5,471 nucleotides of DNA from Solirubrobacteraceae bacterium (GCA_025928415.1 JAICJK010000200.1:1-5471), one strand, 5' to 3'; positions 1 through 5,471 are shown, numbered from the stretch's first letter. Program-made: numbers and translations. Notes: generated by a model from the sequence alone, not told the origin.

Positions 1-1
1 G

Positions 2-1132
2 ATCGGGCCCGACAACACCTGCACGATCCACTTCATCCCGCTCACCCGCGAGCAGGAGGAGAACTGGTTCTTCGAGCTCAGCCGCTTCCAGGACCGCCTC
101 GAGGCGCTCTACGCCGAGCAGGCGGAGTTCGTGCAGCCGCCAGCGCGCCGCAACGAGGCGCTGGCCTTCATCCGCTCTGGCCTGCGGGACGTCTCGCTGA
201 GCCGCGGCAAGCTCACCTGGGGCGTGCAGGTGCCGTGGGATCCCACCCACGTCTTCTATGTCTGGTTCGACGCGCTGCTGAACTACTACACCGCGCTGGG
301 CTACGCCGACGGCGACGAGGACCTGACCGCGCGCTTCTGGCCCGCCACCTACCACCTCATCGGCAAGGACATCCTGAAGTTCCACACGGTCTACTGGCCC
401 GCGATGCTGATGGCCGCCGACCTGCCGCTGCCCGAGCACGTCTTCGTCCACGGCTTCCTGCTCGGCGCCGACCAGCGCAAGATGAGCAAGTCGCTCGGCA
501 ACGTCCTGGACCCGTTCGAGGTCATGGACCGCTTCGGGACCGACGCGCTGCGCTTCTACCTGCTGCGCGCCGTGGGCTTCGGCGCCGACGGCCCGGTGTC
601 GATGGAGTCCGTCGAGCAGCGCTACGACGGCGAGCTGGCCAACGAGCTCGGCAACCTCGCCAGCCGGACGACCGCGATGGTCGCGCGCTACCGCGACGGG
701 ACCGTGCCCGCCGCGGCGCCGGAGCTCGCCGCCGAGCTCGAGGACCTGGCCGCCGACGTCGCGGCGCGCATCGACGCCGCCGACCTCACCGGCGCGCTGG
801 ACGCGATCTGGGCCCGGGTGCGGCGGCTGAACCGCTACGTGGAGGAGCAGGCGCCGTGGTCGCTGGCCAAGGACCCGGCGCAGGCCGACCGCCTCGACGT
901 CGTGCTCGCGACCCTGGTCGAGGGGCTGCGGATCGTCGCCGTGCTGCTGCACCCGTGGATGCCCGCCAGCGCCGCCAAGCTGCTCGCCGCGCTGGGGACC
1001 GACGACGTCTCCTACGCCGCCGCGAGCCTCGGCGCGGGGCACGTCACGCGGGTCGACCGCCTGGAGCCGCTGTTCCCCAAGCACGCCGAGCCGGGCGGGG
1101 GCGCGGCGGCCTCCTCCGGCGAGGCCGCATGA
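2..1132 (+). CDS. metG: Methionine--tRNA ligase (MetRS), 5'-truncated
   Basis: This enzyme charges tRNA-Met with methionine in the cytoplasm. The reading frame is open from base 2, giving 376 residues; the true start lies upstream of the window, so the HIGH-motif half of the Rossmann fold is missing. The fragment opens with a Cys-x2-His (residues 7-10) that fits the last pair of the MetRS zinc knuckle, followed by EENWFFELS, the usual EENYFF-like segment. Next come VWFDALLNYYTALGY, then YHLIGKDILKFHTVYWPAML, and the class I signature KMSKS at fragment residues 160-164 (bases 479-493). The alpha-helical anticodon-binding domain follows, with VEEQAPWSLAKDP and LLHPWMP. The protein ends shortly after LEPLFPKHA with a Gly/Ala/Ser-rich tail, so it lacks the C-terminal Trbp111/EMAP-like tRNA-binding domain found in some MetRS. 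The stop overlaps the tatD start (ATGA, 1129-1132). The identification is very secure; only the N-terminus is unknown. Confidence 0.97.
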   Translation: MGPDNTCTIHFIPLTREQEENWFFELSRFQDRLEALYAEQAEFVQPPARRNEALAFIRSGLRDVSLSRGKLTWGVQVPWDPTHVFYVWFDALLNYYTALGYADGDEDLTARFWPATYHLIGKDILKFHTVYWPAMLMAADLPLPEHVFVHGFLLGADQRKMSKSLGNVLDPFEVMDRFGTDALRFYLLRAVGFGADGPVSMESVEQRYDGELANELGNLASRTTAMVARYRDGTVPAAAPELAAELEDLAADVAARIDAADLTGALDAIWARVRRLNRYVEEQAPWSLAKDPAQADRLDVVLATLVEGLRIVAVLLHPWMPASAAKLLAALGTDDVSYAAASLGAGHVTRVDRLEPLFPKHAEPGGGAAASSGEAA

Positions 1133-1878
1133 TCGACAGCCACACGCACCTGGACTCCTGCGAGCCGCCCAACGCCGAGCTGGTCGCCGCCGCGGCCGGC
1201 GCCGGCGTGACCCGCATCCTCACCGTGGGGATGGACGCGGCATCCAACCGCACCGCGCTGGCGGCCGCCGAGGCCTTCCCGCAGGTCCGCGCCGCGGTCG
1301 GCCGTCACCCCAACCACGCGACCGGCTTCGACGACGCCGACCTCGCCGACCTGCGGGCGCTGGCCGCCCACCCGCGCTGTGCGGCGATCGGCGAGACGGG
1401 GCTGGACTTCTACCGCGACACCGCGCCCGCCGCCGACCAGCAGCGCGCCTTCGAGGCCCAGATCGGCCTCGCCCGCGAGACCGGCAAGCCGTTGGTCATC
1501 CACACCCGCGACGCCGCCGAGCCGACGATCGCGGCGCTCCGCGAGCACGCGGCCGGCGTGACCGTCGTGCTGCACTGCTTCTCGATGCCCGAGCACCTCG
1601 GCGCCTGCCTGCAGGAGGGCTGGTGGTGCTCGTTCGCCGGCAACGTGACCTACCCCAAGGCCGCCGAGCTCGCCGAGGCCGCCGCCCGCGTGCCGGCCGA
1701 CCGGCTGCTCGTGGAGACCGACGCGCCGTACCTCACGCCGCAGGCGGTCCGCGGGCAGCGCAACCAGCCCGCCTTCGTCGCCCACACCGCCCGCTTCGTG
1801 GCCGAGCGGCGGGGCATCGGGTACGCGGAGCTGGACGCCCTGGTGGAACGCAACGCCGCTTCGCTCTTCGGGTGGTGA
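1129..1878 (+). CDS. tatD: TatD-family metal-dependent hydrolase/deoxyribonuclease
   Basis: This is a 249-residue TIM-barrel metallohydrolase of the TatD family, whose studied members are divalent-metal-dependent 3'-5' exonucleases acting on DNA or RNA in repair and quality control. All expected metal-site motifs are visible: HTHLD (His5, His7), GETGLDFYR (Glu89), LVIHTRDA (His125), HCFS (His149) and ETDAPYL (Asp198), followed by the family-typical VRGQRNQPAFV. Length is normal (about 250-265). The ATG at 1129 is chosen because it places HTHLD at the extreme N-terminus, as in the family, and makes a 4-base ATGA overlap with the metG stop. A GAGG at 1121-1124 can serve as a close-spaced ribosome binding site. 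The position directly after metG and before rsmA is the conserved Gram-positive order. The true substrate cannot be read from sequence. Confidence 0.95.
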   Translation: MIDSHTHLDSCEPPNAELVAAAAGAGVTRILTVGMDAASNRTALAAAEAFPQVRAAVGRHPNHATGFDDADLADLRALAAHPRCAAIGETGLDFYRDTAPAADQQRAFEAQIGLARETGKPLVIHTRDAAEPTIAALREHAAGVTVVLHCFSMPEHLGACLQEGWWCSFAGNVTYPKAAELAEAAARVPADRLLVETDAPYLTPQAVRGQRNQPAFVAHTARFVAERRGIGYAELDALVERNAASLFGW

Positions 1879-2717
1879 CCGATGCGCAGCCCGCGCAGCC
1901 GACGCTGCGGCGGCTGAAGGCCTTCGGCGTCCGCCCCCGGCGCGACCTCGGCCAGAACTTCCTCATCGACTCGAACATCCTCGGCGTCATCGAGCGCGCC
2001 GCCGGCCTGGCGGCCGAGGACGTGGTGCTGGAGATCGGCGGCGGCCTGGGCGTGCTCTCCGAGCACCTCGCGCCGAGGGTGGCCCACACCCACGTGGTCG
2101 AGCTCGACCGCGCGCTGGAGCCCGCGCTGCGCGACGCGCTGGACCCCTTCGGCGGGCGCACGACGCTGCATCTCGCCGACGCGATGACGCTCGACCTGCG
2201 GGCCCTGGACCCCGCCCCCACGAAGGTGGTCGCCAACCTGCCCTACGGGATCGCCGCCGGCGCCATCCTGCGGACCGTGGAGGAGCTCGACGGCGTGACG
2301 CGCTGGGTCGCGATGGTGCAGAAGGAGGTCGGCGAGCGCCTGGCCGCCGGACCGGGGACGGGCGCCTACGGCGTCCCGAGCGTACTGGCGCAGCTCGCCT
2401 GCGACGTGCGCGTGCACCGCTCCGTCGCGCGCACGGTGTTCCATCCCGTCCCGAACGTCGACAGCGTGCTCGTCGTCCTCGACCGACGCGGCCCCGCGCC
2501 CGCGCCCGGGCTGCGGCGCCTGGTCCACAGCGCCTTCGCGCACCGCCGCAAGGCGCTGGCCCGCTCGGTCGCGCTCCGCGCCGCGGACGGCGAGGACGCC
2601 AAGGCGCTGCGCGAGCGGGCCCGCGCCGCCCTGGTCGCGCTCGGGCACCCCGCCGACGAGCGCGCCGAGCGCCTGGCCCCGGAGGAGTTCCGCGCGCTGT
2701 GGGAGCGGCTGGGGTGA
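1875..2717 (+). CDS. rsmA: 16S rRNA (adenine1518-N6/adenine1519-N6)-dimethyltransferase RsmA
   Basis: This is the SAM-dependent enzyme that dimethylates two adjacent adenines in the 3'-terminal helix of 16S rRNA during small-subunit maturation (KsgA family). The 280-residue protein shows RRDLGQNFL (GQNFL at 26-30), motif I LEIGGGLG (52-59), the ribose-binding acid in VVELD (Glu76), Asp102 in ADAM, catalytic motif IV NLPY (121-124), MVQKEVGERL, FHPVPNVDS (189-197) and the C-terminal FAHRRKAL (221-228). Two adjacent GTG codons (1872, 1875) could start it. The 1875 GTG is preferred because it forms a GTGA overlap with the tatD stop, matching the other junctions. No convincing Shine-Dalgarno sequence lies in the 15 bases before it, suggesting reinitiation after tatD translation. 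Two small deviations stand out: GGG rather than GPG in motif I, and Gly rather than the usual Asn after NLPY. Function is secure; the start is good to within one codon. Confidence 0.96.
   Translation: MTDAQPAQPTLRRLKAFGVRPRRDLGQNFLIDSNILGVIERAAGLAAEDVVLEIGGGLGVLSEHLAPRVAHTHVVELDRALEPALRDALDPFGGRTTLHLADAMTLDLRALDPAPTKVVANLPYGIAAGAILRTVEELDGVTRWVAMVQKEVGERLAAGPGTGAYGVPSVLAQLACDVRVHRSVARTVFHPVPNVDSVLVVLDRRGPAPAPGLRRLVHSAFAHRRKALARSVALRAADGEDAKALRERARAALVALGHPADERAERLAPEEFRALWERLG
2701..2705 (+). promoter_or_regulatory. Ribosome binding site of ispE
   Basis: GGGAG lies inside the last codons of rsmA, eight bases before the GTG at 2714. It supports that start over the GTG at 2699, which has no comparable site at the right distance. 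Confidence 0.6.
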
Positions 2718-3565
2718 GCGCGGCGACGGACGTCGCTCCGGCGAAGGTCAACCTCTGCCTGTTCCTCGGTCCGGCCCGCGCGGCGGACGGGCGCCACGAG
2801 CTCGTGAGCGTGATGCAGGCGGTCACGCTCGCCGACGCGCTGACCCTCACGCCCGCCGGCGCCGGCGCGGCCGACAGCATCGCCTGCCCCGGCGTGAACG
2901 GCGACAACCTCGCGCTGGCCGCCGTGCGGGCCTTCCGGGCGCGCACCGGCTGGGCCGGGCCGCCCGTCCACCTCGAGGTCGTCAAGCGCATCCCGGTCGC
3001 GGCCGGGATGGCCGGCGGCTCGGCCGATGCCGGCGCCGCGCTGCGCCTCGTGGCGGCCCAGGCGGGCATCGCGGACGACGGGCTGCTGCGCGAGATCGCC
3101 GCGACGCTCGGCGCCGACGTCCCCGCCCAGGTGCGCCCGGGCCGTGTGCTGGCCACCGGCGCCGGGGAGCACGTGGAGATGCTCGCGCCGCCGCCGCCCT
3201 ACGGGGTCCTGGTCGTCCCCAGCTCCGAGCGCCTGGCGACCCCCGACGTCTTCCGGGAGGCCGACCGCCTCGGGCTCCCGCGCGAGCCCGCGGCGCTCGC
3301 TGCGGCGCTGGCCGAGGTCCGCGCGCATGCCGCCGACCTGCCCGACGCGCTGATCGTCAACGAGCTCGAGCCCGCGGCGCGCTCGCTGTGCCCGTCGATC
3401 GACGCGACGCTGGCGCGGGTCCGCGACGCCGGCGCCGACCACGCGCTCGTCGCCGGCTCGGGGCCGACGGTGATCGGGCTTTTCGCCGAGCCGGCGCAGG
3501 CCGAGCGGGCGGCTCGCGAGCTCCCGTCAGGCGCGGTCGCCGCGCGCCCGTGGGGGACGGCGTGA
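2714..3565 (+). CDS. ispE: 4-(cytidine 5'-diphospho)-2-C-methyl-D-erythritol kinase (IspE)
   Basis: This GHMP-family kinase phosphorylates CDP-methylerythritol with ATP, the fourth step of the MEP route to IPP/DMAPP, in the cytoplasm. The 283-residue protein has the N-terminal APAKVNL (Lys11), the glycine-rich ATP loop PVAAGMAGGSADA (94-106), LGADVP with the expected catalytic Asp135, and the C-terminal GHMP motif AGSGPTV (247-253). Length is normal. The GTG at 2714 is chosen because it overlaps the rsmA stop as GTGA and has GGGAG eight bases upstream (2701-2705); an in-frame GTG at 2699 is a weaker alternative. The family's DGYHEL segment here reads DGRHEL (25-30), so Arg27 stands where the E. 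coli enzyme has Tyr25, which stacks on the cytosine. DVP is followed by AQVRPG rather than the common FF-type sequence. Placement after rsmA is typical of Gram-positive genomes. It supplies precursors for the lipid carrier that the next gene may recycle. Confidence 0.95.
   Translation: MSAATDVAPAKVNLCLFLGPARAADGRHELVSVMQAVTLADALTLTPAGAGAADSIACPGVNGDNLALAAVRAFRARTGWAGPPVHLEVVKRIPVAAGMAGGSADAGAALRLVAAQAGIADDGLLREIAATLGADVPAQVRPGRVLATGAGEHVEMLAPPPPYGVLVVPSSERLATPDVFREADRLGLPREPAALAAALAEVRAHAADLPDALIVNELEPAARSLCPSIDATLARVRDAGADHALVAGSGPTVIGLFAEPAQAERAARELPSGAVAARPWGTA
3552..3557 (+). promoter_or_regulatory. Ribosome binding site of the DedA-PAP2 gene
   Basis: GGGGGA within the last ispE codons ends four bases before the GTG at 3562. 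It favours 3562 over the in-frame GTG at 3550, which would itself overlap this purine run. Confidence 0.5.
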
Positions 3566-5103
3566 AGCCGGTCTGGCTGGTCGCCGCCGTGCTGCTGGCG
3601 GCGTTCCTGGTTCTGCGGCGCCGCCGCCTGGAGGCGACGCTGCTGGTCGGCGGCGCACTCGCCGTGGTCGCGATGCTCGTCTACGGCTTCGGCCTGGTGC
3701 ACCTGCCCAACGTCGACGAGGCCCTCAAGTCGGTCGGCAAGACCCTCGGCGCATGGACCTACCTGCTGGTCGGCGTGATGGCCTTCCTCGAGACCGGCGC
3801 GTTCATCGGCCTGCTCGCCCCCGGGGAGACGGTGATCCTGATCGGCGGCGTCGTGGCCGGCCAGGGCAAGATCGACATCGTCGCGCTGATCGCGATCATC
3901 TGGGCCTGCGCCGTGGGGGGCGACGTCACGAGCTTCTTCCTCGGCCGCCGCCTCGGCCGCGCGTTCCTCGTCAAGCACGGGCCCAAGGTGCAGATCACCG
4001 AGGAGCGCCTGCACACCGTGGAGGGCTTCTTCGACCGCCACGGCGGCAAGGCGATCTTCCTCGGGCGCTTCGTCGGCCTCGTGCGGGCCGTCGCGCCGTT
4101 CCTGGCCGGCTCGTCGGGGATGCCGCTGCGCCGCTTCCTGCCCTACGACGTGCTCGGCGCCGGCCTGTGGGGGACGACGTTCGCGCTGCTCGGCTTCTTC
4201 TTCTGGCGCTCGATCGACCAGGTGCTGGCGCTCGCCAAGCAGGGCGCGCTCGCGCTCGCCGCGGTCATCGTCCTCGTCGTCGCGCTGGTGTGGCTCGTGC
4301 GCTGGGTGCGCGTGCCCGAGCACCGCCGGCAGGCCCGGGACTGGCTGGTCGCGCAGGAGGGCAAGCCGGTCGTCGGCCCGGTCGTCCGGCTCGCGATGCC
4401 GGTGCTGCGCCGCACCGAGGCGCCCGCGCGCTTCGTCTGGAACCGCGTCACGCCCGGCGACCTCGGCCTCGAGCTGACCAGCGTCCTGGCGCTGGCGAGC
4501 GTCGGGAGCTTCGTGTTCTTCGGCTACATGGTCGTGCTCGCCGACCCGGCCAAGCTCACCGCCGGGGATCGCCGCGGGCTGCGCTGGTCGGACGACCTGC
4601 GCGCCCACTGGCTCGACCAGGCCGCGAAGCTCGTGACGCACCTCGGGACGCTGCCGGTGACGGGCGGCGCGGTGCTGCTGGCCGCGGTGGTGCTGCTCGC
4701 GCGGCGCGACGTGCTCGAGGGCGCGTCGCTGCTGTGCGGCATGGCGCTCACGGTCGCCGGATCGCACATCGCCAAGGCGTTCGTCGAACGCCCGCGCCCG
4801 CCGCACCCGCTGACGGACACCGCGGGCTCGGCCTATCCCTCCGGGCATGCGGCCTACGCCGCCGCGTGGATCGCGATCGCGGTGGCGCTGCGGCGCGCGG
4901 TGCCCGGGCTGGCCTCCGAGGCCGCCGTGCTCGTCGCCGGGATCGTGGTGGCCGTCGCGGTCGGCCTGACGCGCATCTACCTGCGCGTGCACTGGTTCTC
5001 CGACGTCGCGGGCGGCCTGGGCCTCGGCGTGCTGTGCTTCAGCCTGACCGGGCTCGCGGCGCTGGTCGTCGCCCACCTGCGTCAGAATCCCCGCGGTGCC
5101 TGA
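3562..5103 (+). CDS. DedA-family / PAP2-family phosphatase fusion membrane protein
   Basis: This is a 513-residue polytopic membrane protein with two recognisable domains. An N-terminal pair of hydrophobic segments (about 4-18, 25-45) precedes a DedA/SNARE-associated (VTT) domain at about 65-245. The DedA acids are Glu77 and Glu89 (ETGAF, LLAPGE), followed by GD-x6-GRRLGR (120-133) and the arginines in GRFVGLVRAVAPFLAG (Arg169, Arg175). The 12- and 6-residue spacings equal those of the essential Glu/Asp and Arg pairs described in E. coli YqjA. A basic linker (about 250-300) leads to a PAP2 domain (about 303-505) with Lys405-x6-Arg412-Pro413, PSGH (426-429) and TRIYLRVHWFSD (His477, Asp481), the three phosphatase signatures. 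Some DedA proteins translocate undecaprenyl phosphate, and PAP2 enzymes can dephosphorylate undecaprenyl diphosphate, so a lipid-carrier recycling role is inferred. The GTG at 3562 overlaps the ispE stop and follows GGGGGA (3552-3557); an in-frame GTG at 3550 is possible. Confidence 0.9.
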   Translation: MKPVWLVAAVLLAAFLVLRRRRLEATLLVGGALAVVAMLVYGFGLVHLPNVDEALKSVGKTLGAWTYLLVGVMAFLETGAFIGLLAPGETVILIGGVVAGQGKIDIVALIAIIWACAVGGDVTSFFLGRRLGRAFLVKHGPKVQITEERLHTVEGFFDRHGGKAIFLGRFVGLVRAVAPFLAGSSGMPLRRFLPYDVLGAGLWGTTFALLGFFFWRSIDQVLALAKQGALALAAVIVLVVALVWLVRWVRVPEHRRQARDWLVAQEGKPVVGPVVRLAMPVLRRTEAPARFVWNRVTPGDLGLELTSVLALASVGSFVFFGYMVVLADPAKLTAGDRRGLRWSDDLRAHWLDQAAKLVTHLGTLPVTGGAVLLAAVVLLARRDVLEGASLLCGMALTVAGSHIAKAFVERPRPPHPLTDTAGSAYPSGHAAYAAAWIAIAVALRRAVPGLASEAAVLVAGIVVAVAVGLTRIYLRVHWFSDVAGGLGLGVLCFSLTGLAALVVAHLRQNPRGA

Positions 5104-5104
5104 G

Positions 5105-5123
5105 CCCCGCGCGCCTCGCGGGG
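5105..5123 (+). other. GC-rich hairpin between the DedA-PAP2 gene and the small membrane gene
   Basis: CCCCGCG (5105-5111) can pair with CGCGGGG (5117-5123) around a 5-base loop, directly after the stop codon at 5101-5103. There is no following T-run, so it is not a canonical intrinsic terminator. It could cause pausing or protect the 3' end of the upstream message, or be chance pairing in very GC-rich DNA. It is followed by the palindrome GGCCGGCC (5123-5130) and the ribosome binding site of the next gene. Confidence 0.3.
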
Positions 5124-5130
5124 GCCGGCC

Positions 5131-5134
5131 GGAG
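5131..5134 (+). promoter_or_regulatory. Ribosome binding site of the small membrane gene
   Basis: GGAG is placed eight bases before the GTG at 5143, in the only intergenic gap (39 bases) between genes of the operon. It decides the start and supports the 74-residue product being translated. Confidence 0.6.
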
Positions 5135-5142
5135 CTCCTCGC

Positions 5143-5367
5143 GTGAGTCCCGAGACCATCACCTACATCGTCGTCGCCGCCACCGGCGTGCTGGGCCTGG
5201 CCGCCTACGTCGGGCTCATCCTCGTTCCCGCGTGGACGGCGTACTCGCGCGTCTGGGAGCGTCTGGCCGCCGCGTTCCTGTCGCTCTACGTGCTCGCCGC
5301 GTTCATCGGCGTGGGGGCAGCCGGCGGCGCCGCCGTCGTGTGGTTCTGGGACCGCATCCAGGGCTGA
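5143..5367 (+). CDS. Small two-helix membrane protein, function unknown
   Basis: I do not recognise a characterised family here. The 74-residue product has two long hydrophobic helices (about 6-30 and 41-68) joined by a short polar turn, WTAYSRVWERL, with a charged WDR near the end. This is a plausible hairpin in the inner membrane with both ends on the same side. It is probably real: codons show the same strong G/C third-position bias as the neighbours, the GTG start has a good GGAG eight bases upstream (5131-5134), and it sits on the same strand 39 bases after the DedA-PAP2 gene. Co-transcription with that membrane protein is likely, and it could be an accessory subunit, but nothing in the sequence proves this. 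The last residues (IQG) and the stop codon lie inside the palindromic repeat starting at 5356, so the C-terminus may have been altered by that element. Confidence 0.75.
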   Translation: MSPETITYIVVAATGVLGLAAYVGLILVPAWTAYSRVWERLAAAFLSLYVLAAFIGVGAAGGAAVVWFWDRIQG

Positions 5368-5375
5368 CCCTGGAT
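5356..5375 (+). terminator. Possible transcription-terminator hairpin at the operon end
   Basis: ATCCAGGG (5356-5363) and CCCTGGAT (5368-5375) form a perfect 8-base-pair stem with a CTGA loop that contains the stop codon (5365-5367) of the small membrane gene. No T-tract follows, so it would be a non-canonical terminator at best. It may equally be one arm of the repeat element described for this region. Confidence 0.3.
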
Positions 5376-5430
5376 CCACCGATTCTCGCGGCTCGCATCC
5401 ACGATCGATCGGCGGATCCAGGGCTGACCC
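5356..5430 (+). repeat. Palindromic repeat element with direct and inverted copies (REP/REPIN-like or MITE remnant)
   Basis: ATCCAGGGCTGACCC occurs twice, identically, at 5356-5370 and 5416-5430, exactly 60 bases apart. Between and within these copies lies an inverted repeat: 5368-5383 pairs with 5408-5423 at 15 of 16 positions (single A/C mismatch, 5378/5413), centred at 5395.5. Weaker interrupted pairing continues outward to about 5349 and 5442. The arrangement, two inverted arms around a short unique centre with smaller hairpins at the edges, resembles REPIN or MITE-type elements. It begins inside the small membrane gene, supplying its last codons and stop. No transposase is in the window. 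The symmetry is seen directly; membership in a genome-wide repeat family is inference. Confidence 0.6.
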
Positions 5431-5471
5431 CGGCCGCGGCCCGGCGCCACCACCACGGTCAGGGGCCCTAC

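Noticed and set aside
235..1128. Long in-frame open stretch upstream of the tatD ATG, within metG
   Set aside because: Its translation is Arg/Ala/Pro-rich low-complexity sequence, the typical shadow of a high-GC gene in another frame. TatD homology begins at the ATG at 1129.
1012..3442. Several minus-strand open frames antisense to tatD, rsmA and ispE
   Set aside because: Stop codons are rare in DNA this GC-rich. The translations show no motifs and are rich in Arg, Gly and Ala.
3388..3561. N-terminal extension of the DedA-PAP2 frame inside ispE
   Set aside because: Arg/Gly-rich out-of-frame shadow of ispE. The hydrophobic protein begins at the GTG at 3562 (or at most 3550).
3199..5379. 726-codon open frame on the minus strand
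   Set aside because: It lies antisense to the well-supported DedA-PAP2, small membrane and ispE genes. Its composition (Gln/Arg/His/Asp/Glu-rich, no domains) is what the complement of GC-rich coding DNA gives.
5455..5467. Possible third inverted copy of the repeat (GGTCAGGGGCCC) near the window end
   Set aside because: Similarity to the reverse complement GGGTCAGCCC is short and gapped, and the window ends too soon to judge it.
5431..5471. Start of a further gene, on either strand, after the repeat
   Set aside because: No start codon with a ribosome binding site or recognisable peptide is visible. Only GC-rich sequence with the palindrome GGCCGCGGCC (5432-5441) is present.
1..5471. CRISPR array, tRNA or rRNA genes, riboswitch, insertion sequence or phage genes
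   Set aside because: I saw no spaced repeat array, cloverleaf, rRNA-like segment or transposase/phage protein. Coding sequence covers nearly the whole window.

Overview
The window is very GC-rich (roughly three quarters G+C, with nearly every third codon position G or C). It carries a compact, entirely plus-strand housekeeping operon. Gene order metG - tatD - rsmA (ksgA) - ispE is a classic Gram-positive arrangement. Base composition, GTG starts and protein flavour suggest a high-GC actinobacterium, possibly of the Thermoleophilia/Solirubrobacterales type. That placement is inference from protein character, since no marker such as rRNA is present.

Layout: (1) 2-1132, the 3' two thirds of methionyl-tRNA synthetase, cut by the window start; (2) 1129-1878, TatD-family metal-dependent nuclease; (3) 1875-2717, 16S rRNA adenine dimethyltransferase RsmA/KsgA; (4) 2714-3565, IspE, a kinase of the MEP isoprenoid pathway; (5) 3562-5103, a large membrane protein fusing an N-terminal DedA (SNARE-associated/VTT) domain to a C-terminal PAP2 phosphatase domain; (6) 5143-5367, a 74-residue two-helix membrane protein of unknown function; (7) 5349-5442, a palindromic/repeated DNA element that overlaps the end of gene 6, followed by about 30 bases with no recognisable feature.

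The first five genes are joined by four successive 4-base ATGA/GTGA stop-start overlaps, so they are probably one transcript with translational coupling. The promoter must lie upstream of the window. The content joins translation quality (MetRS, 16S dimethylation) with isoprenoid supply (IspE) and, by inference, isoprenoid lipid-carrier recycling: PAP2 enzymes can dephosphorylate undecaprenyl diphosphate, and some DedA proteins translocate undecaprenyl phosphate.

Most of the window is ordinary core genome. The points most worth a second look are the DedA-PAP2 fusion next to ispE, the palindrome with two mutually exclusive hairpins at the 3' end, and an Arg in IspE where the E. coli enzyme has its cytosine-stacking Tyr.
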